From Williamsia limnetica (GTDB lineage Bacteria > Actinomycetota > Actinomycetes > Mycobacteriales > Mycobacteriaceae), in contig NZ_QJSP01000013.1 of NCBI RefSeq assembly GCF_003217475.1, positions 124,001 to 188,000 on the forward strand: a stretch of DNA of 64,000 bases, read 5' to 3'. Positions 52,230 to 60,781 of the stretch are shown in pieces (positions within the stretch are counted from its first letter, which is position 1; the number at the start of each line of letters is the position of its first letter). The position numbers and the translations under genes were made by a program. The notes below the pieces were generated by a model, which was not told the origin of the DNA, did no database searches, and saw only the letters and a program-made list of their open reading frames with translations.

Positions 52230-53135
52230 ATGCAGGAATTGCGATTCGATGGTCGCTCGGTGATCGTCACCGGAGCAGGTCGAGGCATCGGCCGCGAATA
52301 CGCCCTCTTGTTGGCCGCCCGGGGCGCGGCAGTCGTTGTAGGCGACCTGGGCGCTTCAACCGACGGATCCGGGGTGGACGGAGACGATCCGGCAAGCGCC
52401 GTGGCCTCGGAGATCACAGCCGCAGGTGGCCGGGCGGTTTCGTGCGGCGCCGACGTGTCCAGAGAAGAAGGTGCGCGCGCACTTGTCGATTCTGCGCTGG
52501 ATTCTTTCGGGCACCTGGACGCGGTGATCAACAATGCCGGCATCGTGCGGACTGCCGGATTTCTCGATGTTTCTGACGACGAGTACCAGCGGCACCTTGA
52601 CGTCCACTACTTCGGTTCGCTTCGGGTCTCTCGTGCCGCATGGCCGCATCTGGTCGCGTCCGGCAAAGGCCGGATTGTGAACACGGTTTCTGCTGCGATG
52701 CTGGGCAATCCGATGATGACCCATTACGGGAGTTCCAAGGCGGCGGTGTTCGGGCTCACCAGGAACCTCGCGATCGAGGGGCTCGACGCCGGTATCAAGG
52801 TCAACGCCATCGCCCCGGGCGCAGGTACCCGTATGGCTGAAGCGTCGGCCGGAAGTCTGTCACCAGAAATCTTGGACTACCTGATGAACAGCCTGCGGCC
52901 CGAGTTCGTGGCACCGATGGGCGCCTACCTGGTTCACCCTTCTTCCACGGTCACGGGCGAGGTGTTCACGGTGGCGGGCGGAGCCGTGAAGCGGCTGGCA
53001 ATGCTCAACACCGTGGGCATCACCGAACCGGATCTGAGTGTGGAGTCCATTGCCTCGAGGTTCGACGAGATCATGTCGATCACACCCGATGCCGTAGCCC
53101 AAATCATTGAAACACAGCAGGTTCCGGCAACATGA
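52230..53135 (+). CDS. SDR of the multifunctional-enzyme-2 (HSD17B4-like) type
   Basis: This SDR of 301 residues has TGAGRGIGRE, VVGDLGAST, NNAGIV, Ser in NTVSAAM and YGSSKAAV. The GDLG motif and long C-terminus put it near the SDR at 47306. GAGGAG lies six bases before ATG 52230. It lies between a lactonase-like gene and the P450 gene, all in one direction with small gaps, so the group is likely one operon from the promoter at 51110. Confidence 0.88.
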   Translation: MQELRFDGRSVIVTGAGRGIGREYALLLAARGAAVVVGDLGASTDGSGVDGDDPASAVASEITAAGGRAVSCGADVSREEGARALVDSALDSFGHLDAVINNAGIVRTAGFLDVSDDEYQRHLDVHYFGSLRVSRAAWPHLVASGKGRIVNTVSAAMLGNPMMTHYGSSKAAVFGLTRNLAIEGLDAGIKVNAIAPGAGTRMAEASAGSLSPEILDYLMNSLRPEFVAPMGAYLVHPSSTVTGEVFTVAGGAVKRLAMLNTVGITEPDLSVESIASRFDEIMSITPDAVAQIIETQQVPAT

Positions 53136-53174
53136 TGACAATTTTGCGACTTGAACGATCTCGAGGAGACTCCC

Positions 53175-54407
53175 ATGACCAGTGTTGATGAACCAACAAT
53201 CGACACGACCTACCCGTTCGCACCGGTAGAGTCGACCGCGGCCGCGGCCCGTTTGAAGGCGATTGCCACGGAGCGTCCGATGACCAGGATGACGATGCCA
53301 TTTGGTGGGGATGTCTGGGTGATCCACCGTGAGCACATTGCGCGCATGATGCTCGCCGACCAGCGGTTCGTCCGGCAGCCGTTCCGAACGGGTGAACGCC
53401 AGGTGCCCTACTTCGTGGAATTCCCGGACTTCCTTCGGTCGACCATTCAGTTCGAAGATCCGCCGCATCACACCAAGCTGCGGAAATTGGTGCAGCGCGC
53501 GATCTCTCCCAAACGCGTACGCGGGATGCGCGACTCCGCCGTCGAGTTCGCCAACTCATTGATCGACACGATGATAGTCCGGGGTGGCCCGAGCAATCTT
53601 GTCGAGGACTATGCAGTGGCACTACCGATCCAGATGCTCAGCAATCTGTTGGGTGTCCCGCCCGAGGATCGAGCGAAATTCCAAAAGTGGAGTTCAGCGA
53701 CGCTTTCTGTGGCCAACATGCCGCAGGAAGAAGTCGAAGCCAACATGATCGAGTTGGTTCAGTACATGCTGGCTCTCATTGAGGAGCGTCGGCGCGAACC
53801 CCGGGAAGACCTGCTCAGCGATCTGGCCAATGCGCGCGATCGCGACGAAACCCTGACCGATGCGGAGATCCTGCCTATCGCACTCATCCTCATTATCGGG
53901 GGATTCGACAACACCGCAAACTTCATCTGTTCCGGTGTGCTCTCACTCCTGCACAACCCGGATCAGTTGAAGATTCTCCTCGACGACGTCGACGGCGTCG
54001 TCCCAACTGCAGTCGAAGAAGTGCTGCGACACGGACGATTCGAGCTTGGGCGACCTGTCGCCGGTGCCGGTGGGTTGGTTCCTTTCATCGCGACCGCAGA
54101 CGTCGAGTTCGACGGTGTCCTGGTGGCACGCGGTGACGCAATCCTGGTCGATCCAGGTTCTGCGGGACACGATCCTGCTGCAGTCGCTCATAGTGAGAAG
54201 TTCGATGTGCTCCGCACACAAAACCCGCATCTGACACTGAGTTATGGCTTGCACCACTGTCTGGGCGCCCCCCTGGCGCGGATGGAGTTGCAGGTTGCCA
54301 TCAGCGAGCTCTTCAAGCGACTGCCGGACCTGGCGCTGGCCGGAGAGGTCGTCGTTGACGAGACCAACTTGACGCAGCCGATCACTTCGCTGCCTGTGAC
54401 CTGGTAG
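53175..54407 (+). CDS. Cytochrome P450 with non-canonical I-helix and heme loop
   Basis: This P450 of 410 residues has the ExxR pair in VEEVLRHGRF and the heme Cys362 in LSYGLHHCLG. The heme loop normally reads FGxGxHxCxG; here the Phe is Leu and the first Gly is Ser. The I-helix reads GGFDNTAN, with Asn where the oxygen-activating Thr usually sits (GGxDT in P450cam). Such changes occur in P450s that use substrate groups for proton delivery or do unusual reactions. Ferredoxin and reductase genes follow directly, giving a complete class I system. GGAGA lies upstream of ATG 53175. Substrate unknown. Confidence 0.92.
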   Translation: MTSVDEPTIDTTYPFAPVESTAAAARLKAIATERPMTRMTMPFGGDVWVIHREHIARMMLADQRFVRQPFRTGERQVPYFVEFPDFLRSTIQFEDPPHHTKLRKLVQRAISPKRVRGMRDSAVEFANSLIDTMIVRGGPSNLVEDYAVALPIQMLSNLLGVPPEDRAKFQKWSSATLSVANMPQEEVEANMIELVQYMLALIEERRREPREDLLSDLANARDRDETLTDAEILPIALILIIGGFDNTANFICSGVLSLLHNPDQLKILLDDVDGVVPTAVEEVLRHGRFELGRPVAGAGGLVPFIATADVEFDGVLVARGDAILVDPGSAGHDPAAVAHSEKFDVLRTQNPHLTLSYGLHHCLGAPLARMELQVAISELFKRLPDLALAGEVVVDETNLTQPITSLPVTW

Positions 54408-54415
54408 GGGGATCT

Positions 54416-54736
54416 GTGCCGCAAGTGTTTTTCATGCAAACGAACGGTGCGGAGAAGGTCATCGAAGGCGCCGTCGGCGACTCGGTGATGCAGACCGCTG
54501 TCCGTAATGGGGTATCGGGCATCGTCGGTCAATGTGGAGGCGTGCTCTCCTGCGCCAGTTGTCATGTCTTCCTCGCTGCTGACGAACTCTGCAACTTCGA
54601 AGACGCGGTGGAGGACGAGGAGGACATGCTTGAATGCACCGCGACCGACCGCCAGGAGAACTCCAGGTTGTCGTGCCAGCTGATCTTGGCTGACGGTATC
54701 GATGTGCATGTGACACTTCCTGATGAACAGCTCTGA
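54416..54736 (+). CDS. [2Fe-2S] ferredoxin (putidaredoxin/adrenodoxin type)
   Basis: This 106-residue ferredoxin has the cluster ligands in QCGGVLSCASCHVFL (C-x5-C-x2-C) and a fourth Cys in RLSCQLI. It carries electrons from the reductase to the P450. The GTG starts eight bases after the P450 stop, and the reductase gene overlaps its end by 14 bases. This is the type found with mitochondrial-like P450s, unlike the 3Fe-4S ferredoxins common beside many actinobacterial P450s. Confidence 0.93.
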   Translation: MPQVFFMQTNGAEKVIEGAVGDSVMQTAVRNGVSGIVGQCGGVLSCASCHVFLAADELCNFEDAVEDEEDMLECTATDRQENSRLSCQLILADGIDVHVTLPDEQL

Positions 54737-56054
54737 CGCGCCGAGCCTGGCCACCGGGGCAGCGACACCGTATGGGACCCGGGTGGTGGTCGTGGGTGCC
54801 TCCCACGCCGGGATTGCCGTGGCCGACCGGTTGCGAGCAGGTGGCCATCAGGGCCCGCTGACACTTATCGGTAGCGAGCGTCATTCGCCGTACCATCGTC
54901 CGCCACTGTCGAAGGCCTTTCTCAAAGGCGAAATCGACATGCACGGTATCGCTCTCCGCGGTGAGGGCTATTTCCGTGACAACGACATCAATCTGAGGTC
55001 GGGAGAGCGGGTTGTCGAGGTCGAGCGGAGGGCCGATGGGCGCGGTGTCGTGCGAACGCGAGCATCGCGGGGGCGAGATATCGTGGACGGTGCGAGTATC
55101 TCGGCCACGTACGAGTTCGACAGACTGGTTCTTGCGACCGGTGCGCGCCCCAGACGATTGTCGATCCCTGGAGCCGATCACCGGGATGTGTTGGTCCTTC
55201 GCGACCTCGAGGATGCGTTGAGGTTGAAGAAGCGACTGCGTAGCGGACCTGTGGTCGTGGTCGGAGGTGGTTTCGTCGGCCTGGAGGTCGCGGCGACGAT
55301 CAAGGATCTTGGTGGTGATTGCACCGTGGTCGAGGTCGGGCCGGGACTGATGGGCCGGGCTGTCGGGCCCGAGACAGCTGCGTGGTTCGCGGCCGAGCAC
55401 ATGTCCAAGGGCATCGATATCGAACTGGGCTGTCGGCCCGAAGGGATTGTGACCGAAAATGATCGGATTGTCGGCGTGCGGCTTGACGATGATCGTCTGA
55501 TTCCCGCGGCGACGGTCGTGGTCGGGGTGGGGGTGACACCGCGTGATGAGTTGGCGCGGTCCATGGGATTGCGTTGCGCGGCGACCGGAGGCGTCATCGT
55601 CGATCACCGGTGTGTGACCTCGGACGGAGTGACCATTGCCATCGGTGATTGCACCGTGCAGCCCTATCCGACATCCGGTGCGGCCGACCTCGTCCGGCTC
55701 GAGTCGGTCGACAACTCCGATCAACAGGCGGTCCTGGCCGCGGACACACTACTCGGTGAAGTGTCCTCCGAGCGCTCTGTCCCCTGGTTCTGGTCGGAGC
55801 AGGGCGCGACCAAGTTGCAGATGGCCGGCTTGATCCGCGACCACGATGATGTCGTCGTCAGGAGGGATCTCAAACGCGCGGATCGACGCACCGTCATCTA
55901 TCTTCATTCCGGCACGATGATCGCAGCGGAATGTGTCAATTCTCCCGCCGACTTCTTGGTTCTACGCAAGGCTCTCGCGCGTCGGGTCGCGATCACTCGT
56001 GAGGCGTTGGCGGACGTATCAACCCCGCTGCGAAAGTTGCTTGACGCGAGTTAG
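54723..56054 (+). CDS. NAD(P)H-dependent ferredoxin reductase
   Basis: This 443-residue putidaredoxin-reductase-like flavoprotein has an FAD motif (VVVGASHAGIAVADRLR), YHRPPLSKAFL, an NAD motif (VVVGGGFVGLEVAATI) and a C-terminal domain (VPWFWSEQ). It supplies the ferredoxin at 54416. It overlaps the ferredoxin gene by 14 bases, so the two are made in step. It converges with the double-MarR gene with only seven bases between. Confidence 0.93.
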   Translation: MNSSDAPSLATGAATPYGTRVVVVGASHAGIAVADRLRAGGHQGPLTLIGSERHSPYHRPPLSKAFLKGEIDMHGIALRGEGYFRDNDINLRSGERVVEVERRADGRGVVRTRASRGRDIVDGASISATYEFDRLVLATGARPRRLSIPGADHRDVLVLRDLEDALRLKKRLRSGPVVVVGGGFVGLEVAATIKDLGGDCTVVEVGPGLMGRAVGPETAAWFAAEHMSKGIDIELGCRPEGIVTENDRIVGVRLDDDRLIPAATVVVGVGVTPRDELARSMGLRCAATGGVIVDHRCVTSDGVTIAIGDCTVQPYPTSGAADLVRLESVDNSDQQAVLAADTLLGEVSSERSVPWFWSEQGATKLQMAGLIRDHDDVVVRRDLKRADRRTVIYLHSGTMIAAECVNSPADFLVLRKALARRVAITREALADVSTPLRKLLDAS

Positions 56055-56061
56055 GCCCTGG

Positions 56062-57054
56062 TCACAGGTAACGTCCGGCGGCGACGTCGGCAGTCCTTAG
56101 CACGTCATCGAGGTATCTTTCGGTCAGTTCCGAGTACCGGCGGCCGACCTGTTTTTCAATGTCAGAGAACAGCTTTCGGAGGTCATCGAGTCGGGCTGTC
56201 TGAGACCTGACGAGCAGATCAATCCCCGCCGGCGTCGCGGTGAGCTGTTTGCTTCGTCTATCGGCCCCATTCGGCTCACGTCTTATGAGACCCTGTTCGT
56301 CCAGTGTGCTCACTGCCCTCGACGCCGCTGACTGTTCGAGGTCGAGTCGGCTGGCGAGATCGGAAATCGTAGTCGGGCTGAACTTTTGGATATCGGCAAG
56401 GGCAAAATACTGCGACGGCGTCAATGTGACCTCGACGGCCCGCAGCACATCCTCGAAATTGGCTCGACCCACCAGATACACGATTTCTGCAATTGATGCG
56501 GTACAACGGGCAGCCTCGCTCTTGGCGATAGGTGCTTGCCTCGGATGTGGAGTCGCGTCGAGGTCGCTCGAATCGAAATCGACCAGATCGGGGCCGGCAT
56601 GCGCCTCCATGACCGGCGTCAGCCGGGTGCTCGCGCACTGCAGCCACTCAGTGAGAGTTTCGACGTCCTCGTGATTCCAGGTATCCAGTGGTCGCTGCAA
56701 TTCCGCCTTCCAGGACATCTGCCACCGATGCATCAGGGCGTCGCCGGAGTCGGAAAGCTTCAGCACGACCTGTCGGCGGTCGTCGGTGCCCCGTGCTTTG
56801 ATGACGAAGCCTTGACGAACAAGGGCTGCCACAGTGCGACTCGATTGTGTCGAGTCCGTTCGTAGTGCCTTCGCAAGTTCGTTCGCCCCGCGCGGCCCCC
56901 GCGCAAGGACGTTAAGTGTCTCGATACCCGACCGCGGTAGCAGGAGACCGGTGGCTGTTTCGAACCGGCGGCGAGCGGCATTGCTGTGTGATGAGTACAT
57001 GAACAGGTTGATCATCCGCAACAGGGCGGCCTCGAGTGAAGTGTCATGCGGCAC
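56062..57054 (-). CDS. Regulator with two MarR-type DNA-binding domains
   Basis: This 330-residue protein contains two MarR-like winged helices in one chain. The first (about residues 35-140) has ANELAKALRTDSTQSSRTVAALVRQGFVIKARGTDDRRQ. The second (about 185-325) has ISDLASRLDLEQSAASRAVSTLDEQGLIRREPNGADRRS. Both wings end in the DxR(R) motif. MarR proteins are normally about 150 residues and act as dimers, so this is a fused, internally duplicated form. It converges with the P450 operon and heads the minus-strand side; it may control the flavoprotein and old-yellow-enzyme genes or the P450 genes. Confidence 0.85.
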   Translation of the reverse strand: MPHDTSLEAALLRMINLFMYSSHSNAARRRFETATGLLLPRSGIETLNVLARGPRGANELAKALRTDSTQSSRTVAALVRQGFVIKARGTDDRRQVVLKLSDSGDALMHRWQMSWKAELQRPLDTWNHEDVETLTEWLQCASTRLTPVMEAHAGPDLVDFDSSDLDATPHPRQAPIAKSEAARCTASIAEIVYLVGRANFEDVLRAVEVTLTPSQYFALADIQKFSPTTISDLASRLDLEQSAASRAVSTLDEQGLIRREPNGADRRSKQLTATPAGIDLLVRSQTARLDDLRKLFSDIEKQVGRRYSELTERYLDDVLRTADVAAGRYL

Positions 57055-57175
57055 GTGGTGATGTTACGTCGATCCAGCGACACGTAGGAACAGCGCTGTC
57101 GTCGGCTGACGGTACGTGATGATCTCAGGCAGACGTAGTAGCACGTGTGGTCTGCAGTTCAACTCCGAGCACAGT

Positions 57176-58642
57176 TCATCGGGCGGCTGCACGCTTTCCG
57201 GCCCGGCGCCCGAAAAAGCTGCTGTCTCCCAAGCTGGCTCCGCTTGCGTACCCACCTGCGCACACACCCGAGGTGCACCGTCCGGCTGCGAACAATCCTG
57301 GTATAGGTTCTCCCGACACGTGCAGGACCTCGGCATCCACTGTTGTTTTGAGGCCGCCGAGGGTGAAACCACCGGTCATACCCCGCAGATCGTAGGCGGC
57401 GATCGGGGTGGTGATCGGGGTGAGCCACTCCGACTTCTTGGAGAACACCGGGTCGGAGCCCGATGCTGCGTGGTGGTTGAAAAGCTCAACTGTCGACTGC
57501 AGTGATCCTTTCGGCAAGCCGATTTCGTTCTCGAGCTCTTCTACGCTCTCACATACCCACTTGGGAGTTCCTCGCATGATCGCGCTGGTCGACTCTGTCT
57601 GCAGGGCCTTTTCATACAACAATTCGTCGATGATCAGAAATGCGTCACCGCCCTGGTGGAGTAGGGTTTCCTGTGCGATGCGTCCCGGGTAGGTGTCCTC
57701 GTTGATGTAGCGCTGGCCTCGTCCATTGACGAGAATTCCTCTCGCCATCAGTTGCGGGTCGCAGAAGATGGCAACCTCGGTGGCATCCATGTGGGCTGTC
57801 GCGGCGCCGATCGCCTGGCTCATCAGGATTGCCCTGCCGTCATGGCTTTCGATCGACGCCGCGGGACGACCTTCAATTCGGGGTGCGTGGTCACGGAGCA
57901 TGGTGTCGTCGTAGGCAAAACTGCCGGTGGCCAGAACTACGCCGCGTCGGGCCTTGATCGCAATACTCACCCCGTACTGGCGGACAGTCAGGCCCACGAC
58001 GCGATTGTTCTCGTCGATGACCAGGGCTTGGACGCGAGAGTCGTATAGGGTTCGCGCGCCAAGGGCCTCCGCTGTCTCGATCAGCGGCTTCATCAACATG
58101 TAACCGCCGGCCTGCTCGCCGTCGTCAGATGCGGACTTGCGTGGGAGATGGCCGCGTGGCGCGGGTGGGATCACCTTGTTGAAGGGTGCCGAGTTCTCGC
58201 CGCCTGAGTACATGAGACCTTCGCTGTGAGGAGGCTCCCATCCCGGCTCACCCCAGAACGATTCATCGAAGACCACGCCAGCGTCGATGAGCCAGTTGAA
58301 GTGGTCGACGCTGCCGTCGCAGTACGCGTCGATCTTGGCATCGTCGACACCTGGCCCGAGCGCGGCCTTCATGAACGCCTTCATGTTCTCCGCCGAATCG
58401 TCAAATCCCAGCGCATTCTGTAGGGGGGTGCCGCCTCCGAGGTAGATGAAGCCACCCGACATCGCCGCCGCGCCGCCTGCGCCGCCAAGACGTTCCAGTA
58501 CCAGCACATCAGCGCCGGCGCGAGCGGCCTCGATGGCGGCTGTGGCGCCCGCGATGCCGAAACCTGCCACCAGTACGTCGGATTCATACGACCAGGTGTC
58601 GATCGATGACGCCTTGACCGGGATGAGCGTGGGATCTGGCAT
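57176..58642 (-). CDS. FAD-dependent dehydrogenase (KstD/fumarate-reductase flavoprotein family)
   Basis: This 488-residue flavoprotein has the N-terminal FAD motif (VLVAGFGIAGATAAIEAARAG), GGAAAMSGGFIYLGGGT, ARRGVVLATGSFAYD, and the C-terminal block GLFAAGRCTSGVCAGGYASGASLG. It is shorter than KstD (about 510-570) and is nearer to 3-oxosteroid 4-dehydrogenase-like and other 'succinate dehydrogenase flavoprotein' relatives. It probably removes or adds hydrogens at a ring double bond. It lies between the double-MarR gene and the old-yellow-enzyme gene on the same strand. Confidence 0.85.
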   Translation of the reverse strand: MPDPTLIPVKASSIDTWSYESDVLVAGFGIAGATAAIEAARAGADVLVLERLGGAGGAAAMSGGFIYLGGGTPLQNALGFDDSAENMKAFMKAALGPGVDDAKIDAYCDGSVDHFNWLIDAGVVFDESFWGEPGWEPPHSEGLMYSGGENSAPFNKVIPPAPRGHLPRKSASDDGEQAGGYMLMKPLIETAEALGARTLYDSRVQALVIDENNRVVGLTVRQYGVSIAIKARRGVVLATGSFAYDDTMLRDHAPRIEGRPAASIESHDGRAILMSQAIGAATAHMDATEVAIFCDPQLMARGILVNGRGQRYINEDTYPGRIAQETLLHQGGDAFLIIDELLYEKALQTESTSAIMRGTPKWVCESVEELENEIGLPKGSLQSTVELFNHHAASGSDPVFSKKSEWLTPITTPIAAYDLRGMTGGFTLGGLKTTVDAEVLHVSGEPIPGLFAAGRCTSGVCAGGYASGASLGDSSFFGRRAGKRAAAR

Positions 58643-58741
58643 GGGGGCCTCCTAGACGTAGTTTCACAAGTAACGCATCGCAGTCACGGGACCGGCCACT
58701 GTTGATCCCTGTCACCGGGAGGCCCGGTTTTTTCGAACGCG

Positions 58742-59989
58742 CTAGCCGGCGAAACCGAGGGGGGTGGCCACGTCGGACGGCTCGGACGGCGCGTCCTGCG
58801 GGGTCAGTTGGTTCTCGGGTCGCAGCACGCACCTGGTATTGGTGAAGATGGTGACCATGCACTTGTTGTTGTGATTGCACAACGACCGGGTACCGGAGTC
58901 TTCCGCGATCCGGTTGATCAGGTCGGGCTCGCGAAGCAAGGCTCGACCCATGGCCACGAAGTCGAAACCGGCCGCCATGGCCTCGTCCATTGTCTGTCGA
59001 TTGGTGACGCCGCCCAGCAGGATCATGGGCATCGATACAGCGGATCGGATCTGCTGGGCGTCGGCCATGAGGTAGCCATCCGCGTAGGGATATTCACGCA
59101 GAACGTGTTTGCCGATGAGCTTGACGCCGGTTCGGACCGGTTGCGGAAGCGCAGCCGCGAACTCGTTGACCGGCGAGTCGCCCTTGAAGAGATACATCGG
59201 GTTGAGCAGAGAGCTTCCAGCCGTCATCTCGAGCGCATCTGCGCTGCCGGCCTTTTCGATCCACTGTGCGACCTGCATTGCTTCGTCGATCCAGAACCCA
59301 CCGGGCACACCGTCGTCCATGTTCAATTTCACGACGATCCCGAGTTGGTCCTGTGCAACGTCGCGGACGGCGTCGAGGATTCGTAGTCCGAACCGAGCGC
59401 GATTGTTGAGGGAGCCGCCGTAATCGTCTTTTCGGTGGTTGATGTTGGGGCTGAGGAATGAGCTGGCGAGATAGTTGTGGCCCAGGTGAACTTCTACTGC
59501 GTCGAATCCTGTTTCTATCGCCATGCGTGCAGCAGCGGCATGGGCCTTTATCACGCGCTCGATATCGTCTATGGAAGCCGCGGCCACGATCCGCAGGAAT
59601 TGCATGTTGAAGTAGCGGCTCGGCGACAGTGGTTTCGTGCGGGTCGCCTTGCCGTTGTTCACCGGGCCGGAGTGACCGATCTGCGCCGAGATGGCGGCTC
59701 CTTCGGCGTGCACAGCGTCGGTCAATCTCCTCAGGCCGGGTATCGCCTCGGGCCGCCACAGGATCTGGTGCTGATCGATTCGTCCGTCAGGGGTGACGGC
59801 GCAATAGGCGACCGTCGTCATCCCGACGCCGCCGCGTGCGTGTTCTACATGGAAGTCAATGAGTTGGTCGGTGACCAAGCCATTCCTGGCCATGTTCTCG
59901 TAGGTGGCTGCCTTGAGCGTGCGGTTTCGCAAGCGCACAGGACCAAGTGCGGCCGGCGCGAGCACGTCGGGGTGTTCAATGCGTGACAT
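58742..59989 (-). CDS. Old-yellow-enzyme family NADH:flavin oxidoreductase
   Basis: This 415-residue TIM-barrel FMN enzyme has the family blocks GPVRLRNRTLKAATYENMA, AQIGHSG, HLGHNYLASSFLSPNINHRKDDYGG (only the OYE active-site region, about residues 168-192) and ILLGGVTNRQTMDEAMAAGFDFVAMGRALLREP. A Cys cluster near the end (CNHNNKCM, RCVL) resembles the iron-sulfur part of 2,4-dienoyl-CoA reductase, but the second, dinucleotide-binding half is missing. It probably reduces an activated double bond, for example an enone. It is divergent from a TetR gene with a palindromic site between. Confidence 0.9.
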   Translation of the reverse strand: MSRIEHPDVLAPAALGPVRLRNRTLKAATYENMARNGLVTDQLIDFHVEHARGGVGMTTVAYCAVTPDGRIDQHQILWRPEAIPGLRRLTDAVHAEGAAISAQIGHSGPVNNGKATRTKPLSPSRYFNMQFLRIVAAASIDDIERVIKAHAAAARMAIETGFDAVEVHLGHNYLASSFLSPNINHRKDDYGGSLNNRARFGLRILDAVRDVAQDQLGIVVKLNMDDGVPGGFWIDEAMQVAQWIEKAGSADALEMTAGSSLLNPMYLFKGDSPVNEFAAALPQPVRTGVKLIGKHVLREYPYADGYLMADAQQIRSAVSMPMILLGGVTNRQTMDEAMAAGFDFVAMGRALLREPDLINRIAEDSGTRSLCNHNNKCMVTIFTNTRCVLRPENQLTPQDAPSEPSDVATPLGFAG

Positions 59990-60032
59990 GGGGACTTCCT
60001 TACGGTCGAATTGAGCGGGCTGACGCTCGTGT

Positions 60033-60059
60033 CACATTGTGCCATGTAGGCATAGTGTG
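60033..60059. promoter_or_regulatory. TetR operator candidate between OYE and TetR genes
   Basis: Arms CACATTGTGCC and GGCATAGTGTG (nine of 11 pairs match) flank five bases. The site lies 44 bases from the old-yellow-enzyme start and 89 from the TetR start. This length and divergent layout are typical of TetR autoregulated operators. Confidence 0.55.
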
Positions 60060-60147
60060 CCGGATGGGTTTCTGTGAACAGGGTTGGACTGAAGACGCGT
60101 CCGGGTGGCTATCCTCATGTGCCGCACATCGACGACCGGGAGCATCC

Positions 60148-60756
60148 ATGACACCTTCGCGACAAACGCTGACCGAGCGGCGCGCTGAAGAGCTCCGGCT
60201 GACGATCTCCGAGGCCGCTTTCTCCATGTTCGTCGCCGACGGGAACACGTCGGCGACGGTGGGGCAAATCTGCCGTGCGGTGGGAGTTGCGCCCAGAACG
60301 TTCTATCGCCACTTCGAGGTGAAAGAAGACGTCGTCCGACCGATCTTCGCGAAGAGTTCGAGCGCGATCGTGTCGGCGCTCGATGAGACCGGGCCGGAGG
60401 TCAGTCTGCTCGACGGGCTGGTCGATGCGTTCTTGTCCGAGATGGACGGGTCCACGATGACGACCGAGCTGCGTACATTCCTGGGTCTGATGCTGACGAC
60501 GCCGGCCTACAAGATGCGCTGGCTGGAGGTCGATCCACCGCTACGAATGGCTGTCGTAGGTCTGCTTGCACGCCATCTCGATCTGAACTCAGATCCTTAC
60601 CTCCACCTGCTGGCAGCGGACCTCATCGTGCACGCGGCCCGAGATGCCTACCAACACTGGGTCACTTCGCAAGAACGGGAAACCACCGAAGACCTACTTC
60701 ACCGGAGTTTCGGCCTCGTGTTGGCCGGTCTCGAACATGCCCTGGCGACGGGGTAG
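60148..60756 (+). CDS. TetR-family transcriptional regulator
   Basis: This regulator of 202 residues has the TetR helix-turn-helix (ATVGQICRAVGVAPRTFYRHFEVKEDVV) and a helical ligand domain of the usual length. GGAG precedes ATG 60148; the open frame extends to 59947 across the divergent promoter and is not used. It probably represses the old-yellow-enzyme gene and itself via 60033-60059. Ligand unknown. It converges with the LLM gene. Confidence 0.9.
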   Translation: MTPSRQTLTERRAEELRLTISEAAFSMFVADGNTSATVGQICRAVGVAPRTFYRHFEVKEDVVRPIFAKSSSAIVSALDETGPEVSLLDGLVDAFLSEMDGSTMTTELRTFLGLMLTTPAYKMRWLEVDPPLRMAVVGLLARHLDLNSDPYLHLLAADLIVHAARDAYQHWVTSQERETTEDLLHRSFGLVLAGLEHALATG

Positions 60757-60781
60757 GCGCCGGTTTCGGCTCGCAGTCGGC

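Noticed and set aside
54459-55724. Long minus-strand open frame opposite ferredoxin and reductase genes
   Set aside because: Antisense to two genes with clear motifs; its translation is Arg/His-rich with no domain.
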